Position numbers and translations under genes: made by a program. The notes below the pieces were generated by a model. The model saw nothing but the letters and a program-made list of their open reading frames with translations. It was not told where the DNA came from and ran no database searches. From positions 1 through 64,000 of the forward strand of contig NZ_JAIVKL010000018.1 of the NCBI RefSeq assembly GCF_020524045.1: DNA of 64,000 nucleotides. Direction: 5' to 3'. The DNA is from Metabacillus litoralis (lineage in GTDB: Bacteria; Bacillota; Bacilli; Bacillales; Bacillaceae). Shown here in pieces: positions 53,587 through 62,594 of this stretch (position 1 is the first letter of the stretch; each line of letters begins with the position of its first letter).

Positions 53587-54501
53587 TCACCTTTTTCCTT
53601 TGAGCATTCTCCATAGTTTAAAAGCAACTTTTCCTATGAAGGTCTTCTTAATCCTATCGACTTGATTCTTAAGATGTTTATAGCTCTTAAGTATCTTTTC
53701 ATGTTCTTTTTTCAATTTATTATAGGCGTTAAGAATTTCTTTTTCTTTTTTATATTGCTCATACAGCTCCTGCTGTGTTTTAACTTTTATAATTTTTTCA
53801 TCAAGGAACTTTTTATAAACATCTTCATCATCCGAAACTCCCTGTGTCTTTCTCTGTGTTTTCGCTAATGTCATCTGTTCCTTCCGAAGAAAAGCTTGTT
53901 CTAACTGTTTTAAAAAAGGTAAATCAAGTGTTTTCTGACTAGAAATAGTCTCCGTTTTTTGAAAAATAACCCCTATCCAAGAACCCTTGTACTCAATTTC
54001 AGTTATAGAAATCAGAGGCTGTTGAATTTTAAGAAATTCATGAATATAAAATGTTCTTTTAAATTCAGAAGAATCATTTAAACCAAAGGGTGTTGTCACG
54101 ATAACCCTTCCTTTTTCATTTAATAGGGAAAAGGCTTTGTGACAGAAAGTATCAAAATCAGCTATTTGTTCAAGTATTCCCCCAAGTAAAATGGTATCAA
54201 ATTTGTTGTTGAATTCCCGCTTGAAGAAGTTACTCTTTTCAAACATAACATTATTCCTCGTGTCTTCATCTTCATCTTTTAATCTTATTAAAGCTTCGTT
54301 AATAGCCAAAGAAGATGTGTCAATACCGAGAACTTTTTTGTACTCTCTTCCCAACTGAATAGAGGTATAACCATTGGAACATCCTACGTCTAATATATGG
54401 GTACCTTGAACTTGACTCAGCAACCAATTTTGACTTTCTCTGTAATCATATTCAGATCCGAATGCAATTTCAGTGTAGACATTATTCTTTTTTTCTACCA
54501 T
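53587..54501 (-). CDS. SAM-dependent methyltransferase with C-terminal coiled coil
   Basis: 304 residues from the ATG at 54501, eight bases after AAAGGAG; a TTG lies one codon upstream. The class I methyltransferase fold (about 15-180) has the SAM-binding HILDVGCSNGYTS and later GGILEQIADFDTF. The C-terminal third is a charged coiled coil (LKKEHEKILKSYKHLKNQVDRI). It ends 6 bases before the double glycosyltransferase and starts 18 bases after tagH. It probably methylates a sugar of the wall polymer, perhaps as chain terminator; the substrate is not visible from sequence. Confidence 0.85.
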   Translation of the reverse strand: MVEKKNNVYTEIAFGSEYDYRESQNWLLSQVQGTHILDVGCSNGYTSIQLGREYKKVLGIDTSSLAINEALIRLKDEDEDTRNNVMFEKSNFFKREFNNKFDTILLGGILEQIADFDTFCHKAFSLLNEKGRVIVTTPFGLNDSSEFKRTFYIHEFLKIQQPLISITEIEYKGSWIGVIFQKTETISSQKTLDLPFLKQLEQAFLRKEQMTLAKTQRKTQGVSDDEDVYKKFLDEKIIKVKTQQELYEQYKKEKEILNAYNKLKKEHEKILKSYKHLKNQVDRIKKTFIGKVAFKLWRMLKGKR

Positions 54502-54519
54502 CAAAACTTCTCCTTTGCT

Positions 54520-55434
54520 TTAATACCCGAATACCACAAGAGCACCTAATATAACGACTGGAGCTAGCATTAAGAAATTCACAAGTACCTCTCCTTTATG
54601 AGAGACCTTATCTTCTAATTCAGCTTCCTTAGTTACTTCAATATATTGTTTCTTAAGGCTGTCATTCTTCACCTTCAATTTTTCAGCAGCAGACAACGCC
54701 TTGATGTCTTTTGTAAACAAATTATATTCTTTCACTACTTCCGCTGAAGGCCCCATTGCTTTCATTTCACCATAATGCATCCATACAATCCGATCACAGA
54801 AGGCTTTCATTTGACTAGCAGAATGACTAACAAAGAAGATTGTTTTACCTTGAGCCTTGAACTCGTTCATTTTATCTAGACACTTATTTGTGAAAGTTGT
54901 ATCTCCAACTGAAAGTGCTTCATCAATAATAAGGATATCTGGGTCAGTATGCACTGATATTGCAAACCCAAGTCTAGATCTCATACCACTAGAATAATTC
55001 TTAACTGGTTGGTGAATATAATCCGCTAGTTCAGCAAAATCAATGATGTCTTGTCTAATCTCATCAATTTGTTTAGGAGTTAGACCATGCATCATACACT
55101 TAAGCGTAATATTTTCCATACCGGATAAATTATTATTTAAGCCTGCAGAAATTGCTATTAAAGATGGAGTACCATTAAGTGTAATCGTTCCTTTGCTTGG
55201 TTGGATTACTTGAGAAAGCAAATTCGATAAAGTAGATTTACCCGATCCATTTAGACCTAGTATCCCAATCGTTTCTCCTTCTACAGCTCGGAAGGTAACA
55301 TCCTTAACAGCAGAAAAGTATTTAGTGTTTTTTTCTTTTTTCTTAAAAGAGAAAAACTTCAAAAGCTTATCAGCCGGCTTAGTTTGAGTGGAATACAATT
55401 TATATACATTCTTAACTTCTACTTTATAGTTCAT
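54520..55434 (-). CDS. tagH: Wall-polymer ABC exporter ATPase TagH
   Basis: ATPase of the exporter for lipid-linked wall polymer, 304 residues. Walker A is LGLNGSGKSTL near residue 60, the signature YSSGMRSRLGFAIS, and Walker B DILIIDEALSVGD. A short C-terminal extension carries one predicted membrane segment (NFLMLAPVVILGALVVFGY). B. subtilis TagH is much longer (527 residues, with an extracytoplasmic tail), so this is a compact form. It is paired with TagG, 27 bases upstream. Confidence 0.92.
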   Translation of the reverse strand: MNYKVEVKNVYKLYSTQTKPADKLLKFFSFKKKEKNTKYFSAVKDVTFRAVEGETIGILGLNGSGKSTLSNLLSQVIQPSKGTITLNGTPSLIAISAGLNNNLSGMENITLKCMMHGLTPKQIDEIRQDIIDFAELADYIHQPVKNYSSGMRSRLGFAISVHTDPDILIIDEALSVGDTTFTNKCLDKMNEFKAQGKTIFFVSHSASQMKAFCDRIVWMHYGEMKAMGPSAEVVKEYNLFTKDIKALSAAEKLKVKNDSLKKQYIEVTKEAELEDKVSHKGEVLVNFLMLAPVVILGALVVFGY

Positions 55435-55461
55435 TTTAATATTAATACCTCACATTATCTT

Positions 55462-56274
55462 TTATAGATAATCCACAAAATTCTCCCTGAAACGCATGTG
55501 TAACTTTGCTCCAAAAAATAAAAGGATTAGTGTAAATACCCAAAAGTATAAGGTGTATGTTGGATCTTCAAAAAACCAACCTTCACCAAGAAAAGAATCT
55601 CGAAAACCATCTATTAGATAATAAATTGGATTTAACTTTAAGATATTACTTAGAATTTCTGGTACATTTCTACTCTCTGGGTTCCACAATATCGGAGATA
55701 AGTATAACAACATACGCATCATGGACGATAGAAAAGTTTGATAATCTCTAATTATTGTAGAGATAGTAGAACTAAACAGCGAGAAAGCAAAGATAAAAAT
55801 GATCGTACAAATGAAATAATAAAAAATTTGAATCCAATGAATCGTAACAGGAACACCGCTTAGTAGAAGTAATGCGATTAAAATCACCATTAATACTAAG
55901 AAATTAATACTATTACTTACAATCTTAATTGTTGGTAGCAAACTTACAGGAAAATTCATTTTGGATACCAACGAGACTTTTTGATGAATACTGTTGGACC
56001 CCTGAATCATAGATGGACTAATAAAAAACCATGGAATTAAGCCCATCAAAAGCCATAAAATATAAGGTATTTCACCAACAGGCTGTCCCCCACGGATCCC
56101 AATTCCAAATACTATCCAGTAAATCATAATTTGAATTATCGGGTTTAGAAATTGCCATAGAGTACCTAAATAATGATTTTGATAGGCTCCCTTTACTTCA
56201 AACCTAGACATTCTATATATTAAGTTTATATGCTTGAATTGCTCTGATAAGATTTCTATAACAGGCTTGAACAT
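55462..56274 (-). CDS. tagG: Wall-polymer ABC exporter permease TagG
   Basis: Membrane subunit of the TagGH exporter, 270 residues with six predicted helices. Typical ABC2 polysaccharide-exporter features are LYRMSRFEVKGAYQNHYLGTLWQFLNP, ILWLLMGLIPWFFIS and LNPIYYLIDGFRDSFLG. It follows the UDP-ManNAc dehydrogenase gene by 23 bases and precedes tagH. The cargo is inferred to be the polymer made by the flanking transferases. Confidence 0.94.
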   Translation of the reverse strand: MFKPVIEILSEQFKHINLIYRMSRFEVKGAYQNHYLGTLWQFLNPIIQIMIYWIVFGIGIRGGQPVGEIPYILWLLMGLIPWFFISPSMIQGSNSIHQKVSLVSKMNFPVSLLPTIKIVSNSINFLVLMVILIALLLLSGVPVTIHWIQIFYYFICTIIFIFAFSLFSSTISTIIRDYQTFLSSMMRMLLYLSPILWNPESRNVPEILSNILKLNPIYYLIDGFRDSFLGEGWFFEDPTYTLYFWVFTLILLFFGAKLHMRFRENFVDYL

Positions 56275-56297
56275 AATTAAGCTTCCTTTTTCATGGT

Positions 56298-57557
56298 TTA
56301 GTTGATAAATGAATAAAGATTTCCGAAATTAGCAATTTGTAAATCTTGGTTAGAACTACTTACAATATTTCTTGTATCCAAGACTATTGGTGTATTCATT
56401 TTGTTGTATTGTTCACCAGAAAGATCTTTAAATTCATTATGATCTGTCAAAATTAAGATCAGATCTGATCCAGTAAGTGCTTTCTCAAGGTCTGATTCAA
56501 CAAATTCCATCTTAACATGAGGATCATATGCAACGACTTCACAACGCAGGTTCGCTCTTAACTTTTCAAAGATCTCCATTGCCGGACTTTCTCTTATGTC
56601 ATCCACATTCCCTTTATAAGTAAGACCAAATACAGTAATTTTCTTTCCATTATTTTTGGAAAGTAACTTTAATGCTGATTCAATAACGTATTCTGGCATA
56701 GAGTTATTAATATCTCTAGCAATTTTTATCATTTTAGATGATTCTGGTGCTTTGGCTATAATAAAGTAAGGATCTACTGCTAAGCAATGTCCACCAACAC
56801 CTGGTCCGGGTGTATGCAGATTCACCCTAGGGTGTTTGTTTGCCATCTCAATTACTTCAAGAGCGTTAATTCCTAATTCATTTGAAACCTTCGCTAATTC
56901 ATTAGCTAGAGCAATATTTACATCACGAAATGTATTTTCCATTAACTTCGACATTTCAGCTGTTCTTGCGTTTGTTTTAATAATTTCACCCTGTACAAAT
57001 GTTTCGTAAACTTCTGCACCTTTCTCAGTACAAGCTGGTGTAACACCACCTACAATTCTGTTATTATGAATTAACTCATGCATAATTTTACCAGGCAATA
57101 CTCTCTCAGGACAGTGAACTAGGAAGATATCCTCTCCAACCGTAAAACCTGCCTCTTCTAACCTCGGCCTTACGCTATCGTCCATCGTTCTAGGACCAAT
57201 TGTTGATTCTACAATTACAGTATTGCCTTTTTCAAGATATGGTATGATGCTTTCTGTTGCAGCTAGCACATAAGTTAAATCACAAGATCTATGTTCATCA
57301 TCGTTATTAGGTGTTGGGACAGCAATAATAAATGTATCAGCCTTTTCAGGTGATAACGAAGCTTTAAAGTTACCTCTTTGAATAACTTCTTCCAGAGCTT
57401 CTTGTAAACCAGGTTCTTCTATATGAATTTGACCATTATTTAATGAATCAATTACTCGTTGACTAACATCCACACCAACCACGTCAACTCCGTATTTAGC
57501 AAACATAATTGACGTTGGTAATCCAATATAACCTAATCCTATTGTACAAATTTTCAT
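56298..57557 (-). CDS. wecC: UDP-N-acetyl-D-mannosamine dehydrogenase (WecC-like)
   Basis: Oxidises UDP-ManNAc to UDP-ManNAcA with NAD; about 419 residues. The Rossmann motif is CTIGLGYIGLPTS, the catalytic Cys lies in GPGVGGHCLAVDPYF, and FGLTYKGNVDDIRESPAM is in the C-terminal domain. GGHC rather than GGSC is typical of the ManNAc/GlcNAc dehydrogenases. I start at the second ATG (57557), eight bases after GAGAGG, because the first touches that site. With mnaA it gives a route from UDP-GlcNAc to ManNAcA. A UDP-GlcNAc-type substrate is the main alternative. Confidence 0.88.
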   Translation of the reverse strand: MKICTIGLGYIGLPTSIMFAKYGVDVVGVDVSQRVIDSLNNGQIHIEEPGLQEALEEVIQRGNFKASLSPEKADTFIIAVPTPNNDDEHRSCDLTYVLAATESIIPYLEKGNTVIVESTIGPRTMDDSVRPRLEEAGFTVGEDIFLVHCPERVLPGKIMHELIHNNRIVGGVTPACTEKGAEVYETFVQGEIIKTNARTAEMSKLMENTFRDVNIALANELAKVSNELGINALEVIEMANKHPRVNLHTPGPGVGGHCLAVDPYFIIAKAPESSKMIKIARDINNSMPEYVIESALKLLSKNNGKKITVFGLTYKGNVDDIRESPAMEIFEKLRANLRCEVVAYDPHVKMEFVESDLEKALTGSDLILILTDHNEFKDLSGEQYNKMNTPIVLDTRNIVSSSNQDLQIANFGNLYSFIN

Positions 57558-57586
57558 TTTTTGCATCCTCTCTTATATAAATACAA

Positions 57587-58855
57587 TTAGAAATTCCGAT
57601 ATACATTTAATAAATTTCCCTGCTCAACTTCCCAATTATACTTTTCTCTAGCCTGAACACAATTCCCACTAAAGAAGTCTCGCTTTGCTGAATTCTGCAA
57701 TAAATCATTTACTGCCTTAGCAATCTCATCAGGGTCATGTGGATCAATTGCTAAGCCTATCTTATTTTCAATGACGACTTTTTTAATCTCTGGAAAATCA
57801 CATGCTACAACTGGCACTTCACTCATCATATATTCAAATAATTTATTTGATGATGCTGAATAGTGGTTAAAACATACATTATTTAAAACTTGGAATCCTA
57901 GATAAGCATTTCTAGTATATTTCGGTAGATCCTGAAGTGGCACTTTTGAAATGAACTTTATTTTATCTTCTAAGCCCTTTTCTTTTACCATTAGCTGAAG
58001 TTCATCCTTAATCCGACCATCACCTATTAATACAAGTGTTCCTTCATTAAATTTAGGAAAAGCCTCAATCAACTTGTCTAAACCTCTACCAGTCTGTATC
58101 CCACCTTGATATAGTAGAATCTTTTCATCCTCTGGTAAAGATAGCATCTTATGCAAGTTAACCTTTTCCTTATTGTGTTCTACCTGCTTAAAAGGATAAT
58201 TATGAAGAACATAAGGGTAAAAACCGTATAATTCTTCATTGTATTTAGCACGTGTGTTATTCTCTACAATCATCGAATCTATTCTTTTAATAAAGAAGTG
58301 CTCAAATTTTTTATACCAAGGATTCTCATATCCGGTTCTACTAGTCTGCACTTCATGTGAGTCATAAATTAAGGTTTTTTTCTTAAAACGCCATTTCGCA
58401 CTTATATATCCTTGTGGTAATGTATTTAAATCATTCGAATGGTAAATATCATAATTCCCACTATACCCCTTAATTATCATCCTTAAGATTAAGGAGCCTC
58501 TCACCCATATGACTCTTGCTTTCGTTTTTAGTAGTACTCCAGCAATAACAGTTATTATCAACATAGTAATAGGCAGAAAGTACAACAAAATCGCCCATAT
58601 TATAGCTAAAGAAATTAACAACCACTTATTCTGTATAATTGATTGCATAAACGTTAAAAGTGTTGGATACCTTTTAAGTCTATAAACTCTAAAGTGTTCA
58701 TTATATTCTTCATATTGCTTAACATTTGGATCTTTAGGGTCATCTATGCAGATAAGTTCTACATCATAACCGTTCTGGGAAAGAGTTGTACACTCTCTAA
58801 GAACTCTTGCATCATTTGTAAAATGATTCCAAACAAACATACCTACACGTTTCAT
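57587..58855 (-). CDS. GT4-family glycosyltransferase with membrane hairpin
   Basis: 422 residues. The N-terminal half has WNHFTNDARVLREC and YHSNDLNTLPQGY; a hydrophobic hairpin (about 72-110, SIIQNKW...ITVIAGVLL) is inserted between them and should dip into the membrane. The C-terminal half has LLYQGGIQTGRGLDKLIEAF and NKLFEYMMSEVPVVACDFPEI. It is the first gene of the long wall-polymer operon. The hairpin suggests a lipid-linked acceptor. The sugar is unknown. Confidence 0.87.
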   Translation of the reverse strand: MKRVGMFVWNHFTNDARVLRECTTLSQNGYDVELICIDDPKDPNVKQYEEYNEHFRVYRLKRYPTLLTFMQSIIQNKWLLISLAIIWAILLYFLPITMLIITVIAGVLLKTKARVIWVRGSLILRMIIKGYSGNYDIYHSNDLNTLPQGYISAKWRFKKKTLIYDSHEVQTSRTGYENPWYKKFEHFFIKRIDSMIVENNTRAKYNEELYGFYPYVLHNYPFKQVEHNKEKVNLHKMLSLPEDEKILLYQGGIQTGRGLDKLIEAFPKFNEGTLVLIGDGRIKDELQLMVKEKGLEDKIKFISKVPLQDLPKYTRNAYLGFQVLNNVCFNHYSASSNKLFEYMMSEVPVVACDFPEIKKVVIENKIGLAIDPHDPDEIAKAVNDLLQNSAKRDFFSGNCVQAREKYNWEVEQGNLLNVYRNF

Positions 58856-59367
58856 AATTTAATTTCCCTCTTTACCTTCTTTTAATAACCCATAATGAAT
58901 ATTCTTTTTGATCCTTAAACTCACTATTGAGCTACAACTATTATTAAAAAAGAGCTCAAAATATACTAAGTGCCCTTTTTTTCTATATCCTTCGTATTAA
59001 ATTGATTAAATGTGTCCCTTATTGAAAAAGAGATACTTTAACTTTTAGAATTTGGATAGATTATATTTGGTTAGCATTTAATAGTCCCTTTATTTTAATT
59101 ACCATTAATATCCAATTCATTTACACATAATCTCAGCTAGTATCATAATCTATTCTACCACAATAGTACATTTTACGATAAAAAATACCATATTTCAAAT
59201 AAAGATTTCAATGTTTATGACAATATTTGTCTACAATTCACAGGTTATATAAATAATTTAAAGAATGACACCTTTAGCATTATGAAAAATATAAAAAAGC
59301 ACTTCGAATTGAAGCGCTTTTTATAACCTAAATTTTTTTCATTTTTGTTCTAAACCAATTTCTGAAC
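58856..59367. other. AT-rich region upstream of the wall-polymer operon
   Basis: 512 bases without a credible gene, strongly AT-rich. It holds the gtaB terminator (59293-59323) and presumably the promoter of the operon starting at 58855. Several -10-like elements are visible but none I can defend. A TTGAGCT/AGCTCAA inverted repeat (58927-58959) lies about 70-100 bases upstream of the first gene. Confidence 0.55.
59293..59323 (-). terminator. Intrinsic terminator of gtaB
   Basis: AAAAAGCGCTTC pairs with GAAGTGCTTTTTT (one non-Watson-Crick pair), loop AATTC, T run on the minus strand, about 45 bases after the gtaB stop codon. Confidence 0.85.
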
Positions 59368-60249
59368 TTAATCAGAGAATTTAACTACTTCCTTCAAATA
59401 AGCTATTACATCTTTTCTTAAATCCTCACGCATCATCGCAAAATCAAGAGTAGCTTTAATAAAACCCAATTTATCTCCTACATCATAACGGTGTCCATCA
59501 AAATGATAAGCAAGTACTCTCTGTTTTATAGACAGTTCCTTTAATGCATCTGTTAGCTGTATTTCTCCACCAGAACCAGGCTTAATATTTGCTAAGATAT
59601 CCATTATCTCAGGCTTTAATATATATCTTCCTAAAATTGCACTATTTGAAGGTGCCGTTTCAATAGTAGGCTTCTCTACCATATCTTCTACTTGATATAC
59701 ATCTCTCGATAATTCTTCTTTACGATACTTAACAATTCCATATTTCGAAACATCATCTTCATTTACTTTTTGTACTCCGACTACTGTACTCTCATATTGA
59801 TCATATATATCAATCAACTGTTTTAGACACGGAACTGAATCAGATTGAACGATATCATCACCTAACATTACAGCAAATGGTTCATCTCCTATAAATCTGC
59901 GTGCACAATAAATAGCATGCCCAAGCCCTTTTGGTTCTTTTTGTCTAATATAATGAATGTTTGCAAGCTGTGAAATTTTCTGGACTTCTTCTAGCACCTT
60001 CCACTTACCTTTATTTGCCAATGTCTCTTCTAGTTCATATGATTTATCAAAGTGGTCCTCAATAGCTCGCTTCCCACGACCGCTCACTATCAATATATCT
60101 TCAATTCCCGAAGCAACTGCCTCTTCAATAATGTATTGAATCGTTGGTTTGTCAACGATAGGTAACATTTCCTTTGGTTGTGCTTTTGTAGCCGGTAAAA
60201 ACCTCGTCCCTAAACCTGCTGCAGGTATAATTGCTTTCCTAATTCGCAT
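59368..60249 (-). CDS. gtaB: UTP-glucose-1-phosphate uridylyltransferase
   Basis: Makes UDP-glucose from UTP and glucose 1-phosphate; 293 residues. The nucleotidyltransferase signature is [22 protein letters not shown]; later motifs are [14 protein letters not shown] and [17 protein letters not shown]-glucose supplies wall polymer and glycolipid synthesis and is the substrate of the UDP-glucose dehydrogenase encoded just upstream. It has its own terminator. Confidence 0.97.
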   Translation of the reverse strand: MRIRKAIIPAAGLGTRFLPATKAQPKEMLPIVDKPTIQYIIEEAVASGIEDILIVSGRGKRAIEDHFDKSYELEETLANKGKWKVLEEVQKISQLANIHYIRQKEPKGLGHAIYCARRFIGDEPFAVMLGDDIVQSDSVPCLKQLIDIYDQYESTVVGVQKVNEDDVSKYGIVKYRKEELSRDVYQVEDMVEKPTIETAPSNSAILGRYILKPEIMDILANIKPGSGGEIQLTDALKELSIKQRVLAYHFDGHRYDVGDKLGFIKATLDFAMMREDLRKDVIAYLKEVVKFSD

Positions 60250-60670
60250 TCGTATCCCCCTTTATTAATCCTATAATTACCTCTAAGTAATAGTCCATCT
60301 AAGAATTTAATAAAACATATACTACATATACTCATTTTAACGTAACTTAGCATAGAAAAATAAATTTCAAACGAAGTTTTTATTAAAAATCACATACAAT
60401 CCCTTCTACATACCAACAGTTATAAAGAAATAAATAGAAGAACTCTCAAATTGCACAACCAAAGTGCTTTATCACGATGTATAAGCAATTCTAAGAAACA
60501 AAAAAGGAGACCGCTCTTCATAATATTTGAAGAACAGTCTCATCTTTCATCTATTCACATTATTGCTAATTCCCGATTCAGGCATCACTTCCGTGAGAAG
60601 ATTAATGAAAGATGGATAAAAATATTCAAGAACTAAAATAATATAAAAAATTTATACAAAGCCAATAATG
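60250..60670. other. Intergenic region between gtaB and the UDP-glucose dehydrogenase gene
   Basis: 421 AT-rich bases. Apart from the terminator at 60501-60541 I see no gene; the short open frame across 60451-60636 overlaps that hairpin and has no ribosome binding site. Confidence 0.55.
60501..60541 (-). terminator. Terminator of the UDP-glucose dehydrogenase gene
   Basis: GAGACTGTTCTTCA pairs with TGAAGAGCGGTCTC (14 bp with two G-U pairs), followed by CTTTTTTGTTTC on the minus strand. It lies about 130 bases after the stop codon. Confidence 0.8.
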
Positions 60671-61993
60671 TTAAACATTTTCTCTAATTATTGTCTTTCG
60701 ACCCACAGAAGCATATGTAATATCTAGTTTTTTCATATCTTGAAGACTATAACAATTCCTACCATCCACAACATTAGGAGTTTTCATTAATTCCTTATAT
60801 TTACTTATTGTAAAAGTCTTGATTTGTGTCCATTCGGTAGCAATAAATACTAATTCTGTATCCTTTATTGTTTCTTCTATTGTCTCATTATAATTAACTA
60901 AATCACCAAACACCTTTTCAACATTATGTCTTGCAATTGGATCGAAAACATTGACAATCGCTTTATCCTTGATAAGCTCTTTTATTAATATTAACGATGC
61001 TGCTTCCCTGATATCATCAGTATTTGGCTTAAATGCGATACCTAGTACCGCCACTTTTTTATCTTTAAATGATGATCCAACAATTCCCCTAGCCTTTTGT
61101 AGAAGTAGGAAAGGTTGTTTATTATTCACTTCAATAACGGATTCCAATAAGTTAAAAGAATGTTGTACGTGTCCTGCTAGTTGAACTAGAGCGTTTGTAT
61201 CTTTAGGAAAACATGACCCTCCATATCCCAAACCTGCTTGTAAAAAATCCGAACCTATCCTTCGATCCATTCCGACCGCCTTTGAAACATCTTCTATATT
61301 TGCTCCAATTTTTTCACATAAGTTCGCAATTTCATTAATAAAACTAATTTTAGTTGCTAAAAAAGCATTTGAAGCATATTTAATCATTTCAGCACTTTCA
61401 ATATCTGTATGTACAAATGGGAGATTAAAAGGTCTATAAACATCTTCAAGTAATTTAGCGGCAGATTCATTTTCACTGCCAATCACAATCCTATCACCGT
61501 TAAATGTATCGTAAATTGCTGTCCCTTCCCTCAAAAATTCAGGGTTTGATACAATATCTACTTTTAAATCTGCGTTAGCATCTTCTTCAATCCACAATTT
61601 AATTTTATGGTTTGTACCAATTGAAACTGTACTCTTTGTCACAACTGTAACCTTGTCTTTTTTTAGATATTTGCTGATATCCTTAGCAACTTTTTTTACA
61701 TATGATAAATCAGCTGAACCATCACTGTTTCCAGGCGTACCAACAGCAATAATAATTATATCCGGGTTTGAATATGCTATATTTGGTTCAAATGAAAAGG
61801 TTAATCTTTCATTTGTTTGATTCTTTATTATCATTTCTTCCAATCCAGGTTCATAAATTGGAGATTTGCCTTTCATAAGGGTCATAACTTTTTCTTTATC
61901 AATGTCAAAACAAACAACCCTATGGCCTATCTCCGCCAATGATACACCAGTTACTAACCCAACATAACCTGTTCCAGCGACTGTAATATTCAT
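60671..61993 (-). CDS. tuaD: UDP-glucose 6-dehydrogenase
   Basis: Oxidises UDP-glucose to UDP-glucuronate with two NAD; 440 residues. The NAD-binding motif is VAGTGYVGLVTG, and the catalytic Cys is in LGYGGSCFPKDTNAL. The C-terminal domain has LGIAFKPNTDDIREAAS. GGSC marks the glucose-type dehydrogenase. Glucuronate would enter teichuronic acid or an exopolysaccharide; in B. subtilis tuaD belongs to the phosphate-starvation tua operon, whose other genes are not seen here. No Pho boxes were recognised upstream. Confidence 0.92.
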   Translation of the reverse strand: MNITVAGTGYVGLVTGVSLAEIGHRVVCFDIDKEKVMTLMKGKSPIYEPGLEEMIIKNQTNERLTFSFEPNIAYSNPDIIIIAVGTPGNSDGSADLSYVKKVAKDISKYLKKDKVTVVTKSTVSIGTNHKIKLWIEEDANADLKVDIVSNPEFLREGTAIYDTFNGDRIVIGSENESAAKLLEDVYRPFNLPFVHTDIESAEMIKYASNAFLATKISFINEIANLCEKIGANIEDVSKAVGMDRRIGSDFLQAGLGYGGSCFPKDTNALVQLAGHVQHSFNLLESVIEVNNKQPFLLLQKARGIVGSSFKDKKVAVLGIAFKPNTDDIREAASLILIKELIKDKAIVNVFDPIARHNVEKVFGDLVNYNETIEETIKDTELVFIATEWTQIKTFTISKYKELMKTPNVVDGRNCYSLQDMKKLDITYASVGRKTIIRENV

Positions 61994-62306
61994 TTAGCCT
62001 CTCTCCCCCAAGCTTGAATATAAATTTATAGTCACACTAAATTAAATTAACTGTGACCATTATTTAACTTAGTATTCATTTTAACGCAATATTATATATT
62101 ACAGTTTAATCCATCGTTAATTTTTCATAAATTTTAAGTGGATTACTTTATATATGAAGTAACTTATTTTATGTACTAAATACCGGAGAGAATTCGAGGT
62201 TATTATATTCGATGGAATTTTTATTTATTACTATAAGTGATTTTAGTATATATAATCCTCACCTTTAAGGCAGGATCTAGTATTTAAATTAGACCCTACC
62301 TTACCA
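61994..62306. other. Intergenic region upstream of the UDP-glucose dehydrogenase gene
   Basis: 313 AT-rich bases with no credible gene. A 14-bp hairpin with two G-U pairs (TAAGGTAGGGTCTA with TAGATCCTGCCTTA, about 62265-62305) lies right after the small lipoprotein gene. It has no T run, so it is at best a weak terminator. Confidence 0.5.
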
Positions 62307-62513
62307 TTACTTACTCTTCTGCAACAACTCAATCTTCTTCTTCAATTTCTCATTCTCAGCCTTCAGCTGGCTATTTTCTAATTTAAGATCCTGAACCTCT
62401 TTTTTAAATTCCGTGCTTTCTTCTACATTTTTTGCTTCTTTTTCGTTCGAACAACCTATAGTAAACGTTAGTAATGCTGTTGTAATTAAAGTAATCGATA
62501 AAAGCTTCTTCAT
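62307..62513 (-). CDS. Small coiled-coil lipoprotein
   Basis: 68 residues. The signal peptide has lipobox TIGC with the lipidated cysteine at residue 21. A short acidic linker is followed by a leucine-zipper-like coiled coil (about 40-66; LKLENSQLKAENEKLKKKIELL). It should sit on the outer face of the membrane, probably as an oligomer. The start is preceded by GGAGG. I do not recognise a family. It lies between the LPNTA surface protein and tuaD and may only be an AT-rich lineage-specific gene. Confidence 0.75.
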   Translation of the reverse strand: MKKLLSITLITTALLTFTIGCSNEKEAKNVEESTEFKKEVQDLKLENSQLKAENEKLKKKIELLQKSK

Positions 62514-62555
62514 TATTCATCCTCCAGATTTCAATCTTCTCCACTTAGAAGTGAA

Positions 62556-62590
62556 GAAGGGCCTGACATCTTAGAGATGCCAGTCCCTTC
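62556..62590 (-). terminator. Terminator-like hairpin after the LPNTA protein gene
   Basis: A 16-bp stem (GAAGGGACTGGCATCT with AGATGTCAGGCCCTTC, one mismatch and one G-U pair) with a 3-nt loop. The T run on the minus strand is poor. Confidence 0.6.
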
Positions 62591-62594
62591 TATT

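Noticed and set aside
60451-60636. Plus-strand open frame of 61 codons
   Set aside because: It overlaps the terminator hairpin of the UDP-glucose dehydrogenase gene and lacks a ribosome binding site.
61994-62306. Pho boxes upstream of the UDP-glucose dehydrogenase gene
   Set aside because: Expected by analogy with the B. subtilis tua operon, but no tandem TT(A/T)ACA repeats at 11-bp spacing were found.
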